From assembly GCA_002007745.1 (NCBI GenBank), contig CP019882.1:3410001-3474000 (forward strand): a stretch of 64,000 nucleotides of DNA, in the 5' to 3' direction. This DNA is from Mycolicibacterium litorale. GTDB lineage: Bacteria; Actinomycetota; Actinomycetes; Mycobacteriales; Mycobacteriaceae. Shown here in pieces: positions 27,740-39,977 of this stretch. Each line of letters opens with the position of its first letter. The first letter of the stretch is position 1. Both the position numbers and the translations under genes were made by a program. Under the pieces are notes generated by a model. It searched no databases, was not told the DNA's origin, and saw only the letters and a program-made list of their open reading frames with translations.

Positions 27740-29461
27740 GTGGTTTCTGAGGCGCCCGCGGCTGCCCATTTACAGGCGACTCGGCCCTTCCCTGACCGGG
27801 TCGGGCCCAAAGGCAACCTGATCTACAAGGTCATCACGACCACCGATCACAAGCTGATCGGCATCATGTACGTGATCACCTGCTTCATCTTCTTCGCGAT
27901 CGCCGGCGTCATGGCGCTGTTCATCCGCGCGGAGTTGACCCTGCCGGGCCTGCAGTTCCTGTCGAACGAGCAGTACAACCAGCTGTTCACCATGCACGGC
28001 ACGGCGATGCTGCTGTTCTACGCGACGCCGATCGTGTTCGGGTTCGCCAACCTGGTGCTGCCGCTGCAGATCGGCGCCCCGGACGTGGCCTTCCCGCGGC
28101 TGAACGCACTGTCGTTCTGGCTGTTCCTGTTCGGTGCGCTGATCGCACTCGGCGGGTTCATCACCCCCGGCGGCGCCGCGGACTTCGGCTGGACCGTCTA
28201 TGTGCCGTTGTCAGACGCGGTGCACAGCCCTGGCGCCGGGGCCGATCTGTGGATCCTGGGCGTCGCCGTAGGTGGTCTGGGCACCATCCTCGGCGCGGTC
28301 AACATGATCACCACGATCGTGTGCATGCGCGCCCCGGGCATGACCATGTTCCGGATGCCGATCTTCACCTGGAACATCTTCGTCACCTCGATCCTGGTGC
28401 TGCTGATCTTCCCGCTGCTGACCGCCGCGGCGTTCGGCCTGGCCGCCGACCGTCGCCTCGGTGCGCACATCTACGACCCGGCCAACGGCGGTATCACCCT
28501 GTTCCAGCACTTGTTCTGGTACTTCGGCCACCCCGAGGTGTACGTGCTGGCGCTGCCGTTCTTCGGCATCGTCTCGGAGATCTTCCCGGTGTTCTCCCGT
28601 AAGCCGATCTTCGGCTACACCACCCTGATCTACGCCACGATCAGCATCGCTGCGCTGTCGGTGGCGGTGTGGGCCCACCACATGTACGTCACCGGGGCGG
28701 TGCTGCTGCCGTTCTTCAGCTTCATGACGTTCCTGATCGCGGTGCCTACCGGCATCAAGTTCTTCAACTGGATCGGCACGATGTGGAAGGGGCAGTTGAC
28801 CTTCGAAACCCCGATGCTGTTTTCCCTCGGCTTCCTGGTCATCTTCCTGCTCGGTGGCCTCTCGGGTGTGCTGCTGGCCAGCCCGCCGCTGGACTTCCAC
28901 GTCAGCGACACCTATTTCGTGATCGCGCACTTCCACTACGTGTTGTTCGGCGTGATCGTGTTCGCCACCTATGCAGGCATCTACTTCTGGTTCCCGAAGA
29001 TGACCGGCCGGCTGCTCGACGAGCGGCTGGGCAAGCTGCACTTCTGGCTGACCGTCATCGGTTTCAACACCACCTTCCTGGTGCAGCACTGGCTCGGTAA
29101 CGCGGGCATGCCGCGCCGCTACGCCGACTACCTGCCCACCGACGGGTTCACCACGCTGAACATCATCTCCTCGGTCGGGTCGTTCATCCTCGGCATCTCG
29201 ATGCTGCCGTTCCTGTGGAACGTGTTCCGCAGCTGGCGTTACGGCGAGGTCGTCACCGTCGACGACCCGTGGGGTCACGGCAACTCGCTGGAGTGGGCCA
29301 CCTCCTGCCCGCCGCCGCGGCACAACTTCACCGAACTGCCCAACATCCGTTCGGAGCGGCCGGCTTTCGAGTTGCACTACCCGCACATGATCGACCGGAT
29401 GCGGGCCGAGGCCCACGTCGGGCGGTCTCACCACCCCGAGATCGAGAAGGCGAAAGCCTAA
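27740..29461 (+). CDS. ctaD: Cytochrome c oxidase subunit I (aa3 type)
   Basis: Catalytic haem-copper subunit of the terminal oxidase, 573 aa, about 12 membrane helices. Haem and copper ligands are visible: His in [12 protein letters not shown] (low-spin haem), FGHPEVYVL (CuB His and crosslinked Tyr), WAHHMY (two CuB His) and HFHYVLFG (haem a3 and haem a His). The start is taken as GTG at 27740 with GGGAG five bases upstream, giving an N-terminus like that of M. tuberculosis CtaD. No ctaC, ctaE or qcr genes are nearby, so this may be a second copy and its partners lie elsewhere. Its TAA shares bases with the pyrF stop (CTAA at 29458-29461). Confidence 0.94.
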   Translation: MVSEAPAAAHLQATRPFPDRVGPKGNLIYKVITTTDHKLIGIMYVITCFIFFAIAGVMALFIRAELTLPGLQFLSNEQYNQLFTMHGTAMLLFYATPIVFGFANLVLPLQIGAPDVAFPRLNALSFWLFLFGALIALGGFITPGGAADFGWTVYVPLSDAVHSPGAGADLWILGVAVGGLGTILGAVNMITTIVCMRAPGMTMFRMPIFTWNIFVTSILVLLIFPLLTAAAFGLAADRRLGAHIYDPANGGITLFQHLFWYFGHPEVYVLALPFFGIVSEIFPVFSRKPIFGYTTLIYATISIAALSVAVWAHHMYVTGAVLLPFFSFMTFLIAVPTGIKFFNWIGTMWKGQLTFETPMLFSLGFLVIFLLGGLSGVLLASPPLDFHVSDTYFVIAHFHYVLFGVIVFATYAGIYFWFPKMTGRLLDERLGKLHFWLTVIGFNTTFLVQHWLGNAGMPRRYADYLPTDGFTTLNIISSVGSFILGISMLPFLWNVFRSWRYGEVVTVDDPWGHGNSLEWATSCPPPRHNFTELPNIRSERPAFELHYPHMIDRMRAEAHVGRSHHPEIEKAKA

Positions 29462-30274
29462 CGGAGGTAAGCGACCTCGTCGCGCAGCCGCTCCCCTGCC
29501 GCCCGGACCGCAGCGACACTCGGTCCGGCGCGCAGGATCTCGCGCGAGACCGCGGGCAACAGCTGGCCGGGACGGGCGCCGCCGAGACCGCCGAGCGCCT
29601 CGGGCCGTCCGCCCTGCGCGCCGACACCGGGCACCAGCACCGGCCCGGCCAACTCGCTCACGTCGGGCACCTCGTCCAACGTTGCGCCGATCACCACCCC
29701 GACCGATCCCGGCTGCGGACGCCCGGCCCGGTTGACCGCCGCGGCGGCGTCGACGATGGACTGCGCCACCGTATGACCGTCGGTCACCGCCCGCTGCACC
29801 GAGGCACCCTCCGGATTGGACGTCGCGGCCAACACAAACACGCCCCGCCCGTTGGCCGCGGCGAGATCCAACAACGGTTGCAGCGAACCGAAACCGAGGT
29901 ACGGCGATGCAGTCACCGCATCGGCCGCCAGCGGACCGTCACCGGCCCAGGCGTGGGCGTAGGCGGCCATCGTCGAGCCGATGTCGCCGCGCTTGGCATC
30001 GGCGAGCACCAGGACTCCGTCGGCGCGCAGCGCGGCGGTGGTGTGCTCCAGCACCGCGAAACCGGCCGAGCCGTAGGCCTCGAAAAACGCCACCTGGGGT
30101 TTGACGACGGCGAAGCCGGCATACGCCTGGACGCAGATGTCACAGAACCGCGCCAACCCGTCGGAGGTGACCGGTAGATCCCAGGCCCGCAACAGCTCCG
30201 GGTGCGGGTCGATGCCGACACACAACGGACCGCGAACAGCGATCGCGGCGGCCAGACGACTGCCGAAACCGATG

Positions 30275-30282
<8 letters not shown>
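29458..30282 (-). CDS. pyrF: Orotidine 5'-phosphate decarboxylase
   Basis: Last step of UMP synthesis; 274 aa, the longer type found in mycobacteria (type 2 family). Signatures: [15 protein letters not shown] near 25-40, the [11 protein letters not shown] segment, catalytic [15 protein letters not shown] near 91-105 (Asp-Lys-Asp), and [10 protein letters not shown] near the phosphate site. ATG at 30282 lies 8 bases inside the end of carB, so it is coupled to carB and is the last gene of the pyr operon. Convergent with ctaD; the two stops overlap. Confidence 0.96.
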
Positions 30283-33616
<3,334 letters not shown>

Positions 33617-33634
33617 TTAGCGGACCCTCCCTGC

Positions 33635-33694
33635 GCGAGCGCGCGCAAACTGTACGGAAGTGGCGGCGTGTCGTGTACTGACACGCACGCTCGC
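33635..33694. repeat. 60-bp nested inverted repeat between carA and carB
   Basis: Outer arms GCGAGCG (33635-33641) and CGCTCGC (33688-33694) are exact inverted copies. Inside, GCGTGTC (33666-33672) and GACACGC (33680-33686) pair perfectly round a 7-base loop. It fills most of the 92-base gap, the widest inside the carA-carB-pyrF part of the operon. It may be an RNA-processing or stability element, or a mobile palindromic intergenic repeat. Confidence 0.55.
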
Positions 33695-33708
33695 GGTGGA
33701 AGGCGCGG

Positions 33709-34830
33709 TCATCTGCGGCCGTCCATCAGGTGCACGAATTGGTCGAACAGGTAATTGGCGTCGTGCGGGCCGGCTGCGGCCTCGGGGTGGTACTGCACCG
33801 AGAACGCCCGTCCGCTGGCGAGTTTGATGCCCTCGACCACTCCGTCGTTGGCACAGGTGTGGCTGACCACCGCGGGCCCGAAGTCGGTGTCGAAGTGTTC
33901 ACCGGCCTCGCCTTCCAGCGCGAAGCCGTGATTCTGCGCGGTGATCGCGACCGCGCCGGTCGCATGATCGATGACCGGCACGTTGATCCCGCGATGGCCG
34001 AACACCATCTTGTAGGTCGAGCGGCCCAGCGCTCGACCCAGGATCTGGTTGCCGAAACAGATTCCGAACAGCGGGATGTCGGCGCCGAGCACCTCGCGCG
34101 TCACCGCGACGACGTCGTCGGCGGTCGCCGGGTCACCGGGCCCGTTGGACAGGAACACCCCGTCGGGCTTCAGGTCGGCGATCTGCTCGAAGCTGGCCGA
34201 CGACGGCAACACGTGGGTCCGGATACCCCGCAGGGCGAAGTTACGCGGCGTGTTGGTCTTGATGCCCAGGTCCAGCGCGACGACGGTGAAGCGTTGCGTC
34301 CCTTCGGGTTCCACGACATAGGTCTGCGGCGTACTGACCTGGCCGGCGAGGTCGGCGCCGAGCATGGCGGGCTGGCTGCGCACCCGGTTCAGCATCTCCT
34401 CGGGGGTCGCGACGGCCGGCCCGGAGAACACCCCGGCGCGCATCGAGCCGCGGGTGCGCAGGTGGCGCACCACGGCGCGGGTGTCGATGCCGGCGATCCC
34501 GACGACGTTCTGCCGCTTGAGCTCGTCGCCGAGCGTGCCGGTGGCCCGCCAGTTCGACGCCCGCGGCGACGGGTCGCGCACGGCGTAGCCGGCTACCCAG
34601 ATCTTGTCGCCCCGGCTCTCGGCGTCCTCGTGGTTCCAGCCGGTGTTGCCGATCTGCGGGGCGGTCGCCACCACGATCTGGCGGTGGTAGCTGGGATCGG
34701 TCAGGGTCTCCTGGTAGCCGGACATGCCGGTGGAGAACACCGCCTCACCCAGGGTCTCTCCGACCGCGCCGAATTCGGTGCCGGTATAGACGCGCCCGTC
34801 TTCCAGCACAAGGTGGGCTCTCCCGGTCAC
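33709..34830 (-). CDS. carA: Carbamoyl-phosphate synthase small subunit (glutaminase)
   Basis: Class I glutamine amidotransferase subunit delivering ammonia to CarB; 373 aa. N-terminal CarA domain begins [16 protein letters not shown]; the C-terminal glutaminase has the nucleophile in [17 protein letters not shown] (Cys near residue 258) and the catalytic His/Glu in [12 protein letters not shown] near 346-355. The GTG at 34830 overlaps the PH-like gene stop (GTGA). GGAGAA lies upstream at usable spacing. Operon position pyrR-pyrB-pyrC-(membrane gene)-carA-carB-pyrF is as in other mycobacteria. Confidence 0.96.
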   Translation of the reverse strand: MTGRAHLVLEDGRVYTGTEFGAVGETLGEAVFSTGMSGYQETLTDPSYHRQIVVATAPQIGNTGWNHEDAESRGDKIWVAGYAVRDPSPRASNWRATGTLGDELKRQNVVGIAGIDTRAVVRHLRTRGSMRAGVFSGPAVATPEEMLNRVRSQPAMLGADLAGQVSTPQTYVVEPEGTQRFTVVALDLGIKTNTPRNFALRGIRTHVLPSSASFEQIADLKPDGVFLSNGPGDPATADDVVAVTREVLGADIPLFGICFGNQILGRALGRSTYKMVFGHRGINVPVIDHATGAVAITAQNHGFALEGEAGEHFDTDFGPAVVSHTCANDGVVEGIKLASGRAFSVQYHPEAAAGPHDANYLFDQFVHLMDGRR

Positions 34831-35354
34831 GCTGCTTCTCCTGTTGTTGTCCAGCGGGCATAGTCACGGCGGTCGTCGCCGCGGAAGCCCGTATCGATCT
34901 CGGTTCCTGAGGGCAGCCGCCAGCGGATCGCCAGGATCCCGGCCGGCGACTCGGACCTGGTGCGGCCCGGGATGACTTTTCCGGCCAAGCCCCGTTCGGT
35001 GCGGATCGCGGTGATGGCATCCTGCGGGATCCAGATCGGCGTGGCCCCGGAGCGCTCGAGCAGGATTCCCTCGGGGTAGCGGGTCAGCACCGCCTTGGAC
35101 CGGTAACCCAGGTCACCGGCGGCGATGCGTTCCAGCCACTGACTTGCCAGCGTACTGCCCACGTAGAGCCCTCTGGTCGGCGCGACGATCGCCGAGCTGA
35201 GCAGGTCGGGCATCGCCGGGAACTCGCCGAGCAGCGCGGACTGCCGCTCAGCGCGATGTTTCCAGCCGCGCAACATCCGTCGAATGAGCACACCGATGAT
35301 GACGACGATCACAAACGCGAAGACGAACGACCCGACTGCGGTACCGGTGTTCAT
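34827..35354 (-). CDS. Membrane-anchored PH-like domain protein (Rv1382-like)
   Basis: 175-aa protein with one N-terminal membrane helix (about residues 7-24, [15 protein letters not shown]) followed by a basic stretch ([15 protein letters not shown]) and a soluble domain of bacterial PH-like character ([58 protein letters not shown]). The anchor and following Arg/Lys indicate a cytoplasmic domain. It is always placed between pyrC and carA in mycobacteria as I recall, but has no known enzymatic role; a scaffold or membrane-tethering role for the pyrimidine enzymes is possible and unproven. ATG at 35354; its end overlaps carA by 4 bases. Confidence 0.82.
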   Translation of the reverse strand: MNTGTAVGSFVFAFVIVVIIGVLIRRMLRGWKHRAERQSALLGEFPAMPDLLSSAIVAPTRGLYVGSTLASQWLERIAAGDLGYRSKAVLTRYPEGILLERSGATPIWIPQDAITAIRTERGLAGKVIPGRTRSESPAGILAIRWRLPSGTEIDTGFRGDDRRDYARWTTTGEAA

Positions 35355-35385
35355 GCGCGATCCGCCTGCGCTACTCGCCGAGCAT

Positions 35386-36684
35386 TCATGACACGGGGCT
35401 CTTCCCGTCCCGCGCCGTCACGGTGCCCCGCAGCAGTGTCGCGGTCACGGTCGCCGGCAGTTCCATCGTGGCGAAAGGGGTGTTGGCCGACCGGCTGGCC
35501 AGTTCGGTGCCTGCCACGGTCCAGGTGGTGTCCGGGTCGACGACCACGAGGTTGGCCGGCTCCCCCACCTCCAGCGGCCGCCCCTGGTCGTCCAGGCCGA
35601 CGATGCGGGCCGGGTTCTCGCTCATCACCCGGGCGACACCGCGCCAGTCCAGCAGCCCGGGCTGCACCATCGTGGCGACGACGACCGACAGTGCGGTCTG
35701 CAGGCCGAGCATGCCCGGCCGCGCCCGGGAGAACTCGCAGCACTTCTCGTGCTCGGCATGCGGCGCGTGGTCGGTGGCCACACAGTCGAGCACTCCGTCG
35801 GCCAGCGCGCGGCGTAATGCCTGGGCGTCGCTGGCCTCGCGCAGCGGCGGGTTGACCCGGTTCACGCCGTCGTAGGTCGTCAGCCGGCTGTCGTCGAGCA
35901 TGAGGTGGTGCGGGGTGACCTCGGCGGTGATCGAAATACCTTGCTGTTTAGCCCATTTGATCAGCTCCACGGTGCCGGCGGTGGAGGCGTGGCAGATGTG
36001 CACCCGGGCTCCCGCGTCGCGGGCCAGGATCGCATCACGCGCGACGATCGACTCCTCGGCAGAGCGCGGCCAGCCGGCCAGGCCGAGCCGGGCGGCGGTG
36101 GGCCCCTCGTGGGCGACGGCACCGACGGTCAGCCGGGGCTCCTCGGCGTGCTGGGCGATGAGCACACCCAGCCCGGTGGCGTACTCCAGCGCCCGGCGCA
36201 TCACCAGCGGGTCGTGCACACAGATACCGTCGTCGGAGAACATCTTCACCTGTGCCACACCGGCTGCCATCAGTCCCATCTCGGTGAGCTGCTTACCCTC
36301 CAGCCCGACCGTGACGGCGCCGACCGGGTGCACGTCGACCAGGCCGACCTGCTGACCTCGCCGCCACACGTGGTCGGTCACCACCGGACTGTCGGCCACC
36401 GGATCGGTGTTGGCCATCGCGAACACCGCGGTGTAGCCACCGAGAGCCGCTGCCGCCGAGCCGGTTTCGATGTCCTCGGCGTATTCGCGACCCGGCTCGC
36501 GCAGGTGGGTGTGCAGGTCCACAAAGCCGGGTAACAGCACCTGGCCGGGCGCATCGATGACGTCGGCACCTTTGGGCAGCGGGAGGTCGGGGCCGATCTC
36601 GGCGATCTGCCCGTCGGCCACCAGCACATCGACCCGGTCGCCCTCGCCGTAGAGCCGCACCCCGCGGATCAGGATCCCACTCAC
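35386..36684 (-). CDS. pyrC: Dihydroorotase
   Basis: Zinc enzyme closing carbamoyl aspartate to dihydroorotate; 432 aa, class I type. Metal ligands in [10 protein letters not shown] near residues 59-68, ICHAST near 230, and the catalytic Asp in ATDHAPH near 306. MFSDDG and NPPLRE are further family signatures. The GTG at 36684 overlaps the pyrB stop as GTGA. It ends 31 bases before the PH-like gene. Complete and undamaged. Confidence 0.96.
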   Translation of the reverse strand: MSGILIRGVRLYGEGDRVDVLVADGQIAEIGPDLPLPKGADVIDAPGQVLLPGFVDLHTHLREPGREYAEDIETGSAAAALGGYTAVFAMANTDPVADSPVVTDHVWRRGQQVGLVDVHPVGAVTVGLEGKQLTEMGLMAAGVAQVKMFSDDGICVHDPLVMRRALEYATGLGVLIAQHAEEPRLTVGAVAHEGPTAARLGLAGWPRSAEESIVARDAILARDAGARVHICHASTAGTVELIKWAKQQGISITAEVTPHHLMLDDSRLTTYDGVNRVNPPLREASDAQALRRALADGVLDCVATDHAPHAEHEKCCEFSRARPGMLGLQTALSVVVATMVQPGLLDWRGVARVMSENPARIVGLDDQGRPLEVGEPANLVVVDPDTTWTVAGTELASRSANTPFATMELPATVTATLLRGTVTARDGKSPVS

Positions 36685-37634
36685 ACGCTCACCGCCTCTT
36701 CCGTGCCGACCAGCAGATGGAAGAGCACCGCCATCCGCACGTGCACACCGTTGGAAACCTGTTGCAGCACCGCCGATTGCGACGAGTCGGCGGCGGCGAA
36801 GGAGATCTCCATCCCGCGCAGCATCGGACCGGGGTGCATCACCACGGCATGTCCGGGCAGCATGGCTTGCCTGCGGTCGGACAAGCCGTAGCGAATCGAG
36901 TATTCCCGTTCCGAGGGGAAGAACCCGCCGTTCATCCGCTCGGCCTGCACCCGCAGCATCATCACCGCGTCGGCAGCCGGCAGTTCGGCGTCGAGATCGT
37001 GCGACACGGTGACCGGCCAGTCCGCCACCCCCACCGGCAGCAGGGTCGGCGGCGAGACCAGGACCACCTCGGCGCCGAGGGTGTCGAGCAGGGTCACGTT
37101 GGAGCGCGCCACCCGGCTGTGCAGGATGTCGCCGACGATGACCACCCGCCGGCCCTCGATGTCCCCGAGTCGCTGGCGCAGGGTCAGCGCGTCCAGCAAC
37201 GCCTGGGTGGGGTGCTCGTGGGTGCCGTCGCCGGCGTTGACCACGCAGGGGCCGGTGCCGTCGGCCTCGAGAGTCCAGTCGGCAAGTTGCTGGGCCGCGC
37301 CGGAGGCGGGGTGCCGGATGATCAGTGCGTCGGCGCCCGCGGCGCGCAGCGTCAGCGCGGTGTCGCGCAGCGACTCCCCCTTGGACACCGAGGAACCGGA
37401 TGCGCTGACGTTGATCACGTCCGCACTCATCCACTTGCCGGCCACCTCGAACGACACCCTGGTGCGGGTCGAGTTCTCGTAGAACATCGTGATGATGGTG
37501 CGCCCGCGCAGCGTGGGTAGCTTCTTGACCTCGCGGCCCAGCAGCGCCTGCCGGAACCGGTCGGCGTTGTCCAGGATCGCGGTGGCCTCATCGCGGGACA
37601 GGTCGGCGGCCGAGAGTAAATGCCGGATGGTCAC
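36681..37634 (-). CDS. pyrB: Aspartate carbamoyltransferase
   Basis: Condenses carbamoyl phosphate with aspartate; 317 aa from GTG at 37634, matching the length of M. tuberculosis PyrB, whose N-terminus (xRHLLxAADLSRD) aligns directly. The carbamoyl-phosphate site [13 protein letters not shown] is near residues 48-60, [15 protein letters not shown] follows, and HPTQALLDA near 130 is present. There is no stop between this start and the upstream tandem repeat, so the frame stays open through five copies of an 11-residue unit ([11 protein letters not shown]) that has TTG but no ATG codons. The plain GTG start also overlaps the end of the repeat-encoded small frame (GTGA). Confidence 0.95.
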   Translation of the reverse strand: MTIRHLLSAADLSRDEATAILDNADRFRQALLGREVKKLPTLRGRTIITMFYENSTRTRVSFEVAGKWMSADVINVSASGSSVSKGESLRDTALTLRAAGADALIIRHPASGAAQQLADWTLEADGTGPCVVNAGDGTHEHPTQALLDALTLRQRLGDIEGRRVVIVGDILHSRVARSNVTLLDTLGAEVVLVSPPTLLPVGVADWPVTVSHDLDAELPAADAVMMLRVQAERMNGGFFPSEREYSIRYGLSDRRQAMLPGHAVVMHPGPMLRGMEISFAAADSSQSAVLQQVSNGVHVRMAVLFHLLVGTEEAVSV

Positions 37635-37798
37635 GATTGTCTGCTCTTCGCGCAAGCGCTCATCAATGGCTCTCTGCTCTTCGCGCAAGCGCTCATCAAT
37701 GGCTCTCTGCTCTTCGCGCAAGCGCTCATCGATGGCCCTCTGCTCTTCGCGCAAGCGCTCATCAATGGCCCTCTGCTCTTCGCGCAAGCGCTCATCAC
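37631..37798 (-). CDS. Possible small repeat-encoded linker ORF bridging pyrR and pyrB
   Basis: On the minus strand a frame starts with GTG at 37798, followed at once by ATG at 37795, and stops with TGA at 37631-37633. The GTG overlaps the pyrR stop as GTGA and the TGA overlaps the pyrB GTG as GTGA, the same 4-base geometry as at most junctions of this operon. It would encode 55 residues, five copies of the unit M-S-A-C-A-K-S-R-(G/E)-P-(L/S). It looks more like a translational-coupling bridge than a functional protein: codon use is imposed by the repeat, and the two variable sites are nonsynonymous in this frame but synonymous in the pyrB frame. Translation is not demonstrated. Confidence 0.3.
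   Translation of the reverse strand: MMSACAKSRGPLMSACAKSRGPSMSACAKSREPLMSACAKSREPLMSACAKSRQS
37641..37797. repeat. 33-bp tandem repeat, about 4.8 copies, between pyrR and pyrB
   Basis: Units begin at 37641, 37674, 37707, 37740 and 37773 (plus strand, each opening CTGCTCTTCGCGCAAGCGCT); the last is 25 bases, ending in the pyrR stop codon. Copies differ only at two sites: A/G in the CATC(A/G)ATGG segment and T/C in GGC(T/C)CT... with all other bases identical. Because 33 is a multiple of three, gain or loss of a unit never shifts reading frames across the junction. Confidence 0.95.
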
Positions 37799-38361
37799 CT
37801 CGCCGGCCCTCCCTGCGGTGCGATCCAGATGCCTTCGATGTCGTCGTCCTCCAGCAGCCGCACCTTGACGTTCTCGGCGCGTGAGGTGGGCACGTTCTTG
37901 CCGACGTAGTCCGCGCGGATCGGCAGCTCACGGTGGCCGCGATCGACGAGCACCGCCAACTGCACCGCCTTCGGCCGGCCGATATCCCGCAGCGCGTCCA
38001 GCGCCGAGCGCACGGAGCGCCCGGTATAGAGCACATCGTCGACCAGGATCACCAAGGCGTTGTCGATGCCACCGGCGGGGATGGACGTCTCCTCCAGCGC
38101 GCGGGGCGGCTTGAAGTCCAAGTCGTCGCGGTACAGCGTGATGTCGAGCCCGCCGCGCTCGACGGTGACGCCGCAGAATTCGTGGATCTTGGCGGCCAAC
38201 CGGTTGGCCAAGGTGACACCCCGGGTGGGGATGCCCAACAGGATCACCCGTGGTGCGTCGGGCGCGTCCAGAGCGGTCTTCTCGATGATCTGATGCGCGA
38301 TGCGGGAAACGGTTCTCGCGACGTCCGCATCGGACATCAATTCGCGGTCGGTGGAGCCCAC
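37795..38361 (-). CDS. pyrR: Pyrimidine regulator and uracil phosphoribosyltransferase PyrR
   Basis: 188-aa UMP-responsive RNA-binding regulator of the pyr operon with weak uracil phosphoribosyltransferase activity in relatives. The core [32 protein letters not shown], the PRPP motif [21 protein letters not shown] near residues 100-120, and [18 protein letters not shown] near 138-155 are all present. GTG at 38361 is used, 12 bases after a strong AAGGAGGT; an in-frame ATG eight codons later aligns with shorter homologues. A PyrR-type RNA hairpin abuts the ribosome-binding site, so it is probably autoregulated together with the downstream genes. Confidence 0.94.
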   Translation of the reverse strand: MGSTDRELMSDADVARTVSRIAHQIIEKTALDAPDAPRVILLGIPTRGVTLANRLAAKIHEFCGVTVERGGLDITLYRDDLDFKPPRALEETSIPAGGIDNALVILVDDVLYTGRSVRSALDALRDIGRPKAVQLAVLVDRGHRELPIRADYVGKNVPTSRAENVKVRLLEDDDIEGIWIAPQGGPAR

Positions 38362-38372
38362 GAGCTTTCCGG

Positions 38373-38399
38373 ACCTCCTTCTCCGCCTCTCTGGACGGA
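38373..38399 (-). promoter_or_regulatory. PyrR-binding RNA hairpin next to the pyrR Shine-Dalgarno
   Basis: The minus strand from 38399 to 38382 reads TCCG TCCAGAGAGG CGGA: a 4-base-pair stem closing a loop that matches the known PyrR-binding consensus (ARUCCNGNGAGGYU) except for the outer A-U pair, which is replaced by C-G. AAGGAGGT follows two bases later (38380-38373). PyrR bound with UMP would cover the ribosome-binding site, the translational repression mode reported for M. smegmatis. Family knowledge plus sequence match; binding not shown. Confidence 0.75.
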
Positions 38400-38426
38400 T
38401 CGTTAAAGGATGTCGAACTGTCGGGC

Positions 38427-38432
38427 AGCTTA
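38427..38432 (-). promoter_or_regulatory. Candidate pyr operon -10 element
   Basis: TAAGCT on the minus strand fits TANNNT and lies 66 bases before the pyrR GTG. Transcription starting about seven bases downstream would include the PyrR hairpin in the leader. No clear -35 is visible. Confidence 0.35.
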
Positions 38433-38557
38433 GCACTGGGCCGGCGATGTGCCCGAACCCGATATCGGCGGCGCCGGCGTGTTCGCCACCACACGGCAAC
38501 GTCGAGATGGCGTTCTCCGATCGTATGGGCCCGACGCCCGTCAGTAGACTCCTCCCG

Positions 38558-39760
38558 GTGAACCTCGCGGACAATCGCAGCTCCGTCGTGCAGGCAACCG
38601 ATGCCGGACTGCTCTCCGGTGCCGTCACTCTCGTCTGGCAGCACGGCAAGGTACTTCAGGTCAACGAGATCGGCTACCGCGACGTCGAAGCGGGGCTGCC
38701 GATGCAACGCGACACGATCTTCCGAATCGCGTCCATGACCAAGCCGGTGACCGTGGCGGCGGCGCTGTCCTTGGCCGAGGAAGGCAAACTGGCGTTGTCG
38801 GATCCGGTCACCCGGTGGCTGCCCGAACTGTCCGATATGCAGGTACTGGTCGATCCGGCAGGCTCGCTGGAACACACCGTGCCCGCCCGCCGCCCGATCA
38901 CCATCGACGATCTGATGACCCACCGCAGCGGGCTGGCCTACATGTTCTCGGTGGGCGGTCCGCTGAGCCGGGCCTACGGGCAGGTGTCGCTGCGCCAGGA
39001 TCAGGACCACTGGCTGGCCGAGCTCGCCCAGCTTCCGTTGGTCCACCAGCCCGGTGAACGACTGACCTACAGCCACGCCACCGATGTGCTCGGCATCCTC
39101 GTGTCACGGATCGAAGGCAAGTCCCTGCACGCCGTACTGACCGAGCGAGTGTTCGAGCCGCTCGGTATGGCCGACAGCGGCTTCTTCATCACTCCCGACA
39201 AGCGCGCCCGGGCGGCCACCATGTACCGCCTCGACGAGGAGACCGGCCTGCATCACGACGCGATGAGCCCGATTCCGGTCACCGAGCCGCGGTTCTGCCA
39301 GGGCGGCGCCAGCCTGGTGACGACTGTCGACGACTATCTGCGGTTTGCCCGGATGCTGCTGGAGGGCGGTGCGGTCGACGGCGTCCGGGTGCTCTCCGAG
39401 GAGTCGGTGCGGCTGATGCGCACCGACCGGCTCACCGACGCCCAGAAGCGCGACCCGTTCCTGGGCATGCCGTTCTGGGTGGGCCGCGGCTTCGGGTTGA
39501 ACCTGTCCGTGGTGACCGACCCGGCCAAGTCCGCGCAGCTGTACGGCCCGGGCGGGCTCGGCACCTTCAGCTGGCCGGGCGCCTACGGGACCTGGTGGCA
39601 GGCCGACCCGGCCAACGACCTGATCCTGCTCTACCTGATCCAGAACTATCCGAACCTGAGCGCACCCGCCGCCGCGGTGGCCGGCAACACCTCGCTGGCC
39701 AAGCTTCAGTCGGCCCAACCGAAGTTCGTCCGCCGCACTTACGCCGCGCTGGGCTTGTAG
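38558..39760 (+). CDS. Serine hydrolase of the beta-lactamase/DD-peptidase fold (class C-like)
   Basis: About 400-aa hydrolase. The nucleophile motif SMTK (S-x-x-K) lies near residue 64-67 in [15 protein letters not shown], and the second motif is YSHAT (Tyr-x-Asn variant) near 170. LTHRSGLAY and [15 protein letters not shown] are typical of the class C beta-lactamase/EstB-like esterase group; no signal peptide is seen, so it is probably a cytoplasmic esterase rather than a secreted beta-lactamase. Start uncertain: GTG at 38558 is used, an in-frame ATG at 38525 would add 11 residues. Divergent from pyrR; it ends directly beside a decayed gene remnant. Confidence 0.85.
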   Translation: MNLADNRSSVVQATDAGLLSGAVTLVWQHGKVLQVNEIGYRDVEAGLPMQRDTIFRIASMTKPVTVAAALSLAEEGKLALSDPVTRWLPELSDMQVLVDPAGSLEHTVPARRPITIDDLMTHRSGLAYMFSVGGPLSRAYGQVSLRQDQDHWLAELAQLPLVHQPGERLTYSHATDVLGILVSRIEGKSLHAVLTERVFEPLGMADSGFFITPDKRARAATMYRLDEETGLHHDAMSPIPVTEPRFCQGGASLVTTVDDYLRFARMLLEGGAVDGVRVLSEESVRLMRTDRLTDAQKRDPFLGMPFWVGRGFGLNLSVVTDPAKSAQLYGPGGLGTFSWPGAYGTWWQADPANDLILLYLIQNYPNLSAPAAAVAGNTSLAKLQSAQPKFVRRTYAALGL

Positions 39761-39947
39761 TCAGGCCTTCTGCTCCACCAGCACTGCCGTCGAACCGGCC
39801 CCGGCCTCGTCCCGCGCAGACCGGCCTCCTCGGCGACGACCGCCGCCGCGGCCCAATCATGCTCGCCGAGATCGGTTTCCACGAATCCGTCGAGAGTGCC
39901 CTCGGCGACGGCGCAGATCGCCAGGGCAGTGTAGGGACGCGTTGGGA
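39761..39947 (-). pseudogene. Decayed 3' end of a gene, possibly inositol-monophosphatase family
   Basis: On the minus strand an open stretch reads ALAICAVAEGTLDGFVE, then ETDLGEHDWAAAAVVAEEAG, resembling the C-terminal signature of inositol-phosphatase-like enzymes (D-x-A-A ... EAGG). It then loses frame: the other frame ends STAVLVEQKA with TGA at 39761-39763, one base after the hydrolase stop. No start codon, ribosome-binding site or N-terminal two thirds is present; the sequence is interrupted by the promoter and start of btpA. I see a remnant of roughly 60 codons with at least one frameshift. Family assignment is tentative. Confidence 0.45.
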
Positions 39948-39977
39948 ACAGACAGTACGAAAACGAAAGGGAATCAC

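Noticed and set aside
37641..37797. The pyrR-pyrB repeat as a CRISPR array
   Set aside because: Units are contiguous with no unique spacers; it is a simple tandem repeat.
36700..37884. Plus-strand open frames across pyrB and the repeat (with [15 protein letters not shown] units)
   Set aside because: They are mirror translations of the 33-bp repeat and pyrB. No start context, no homology.
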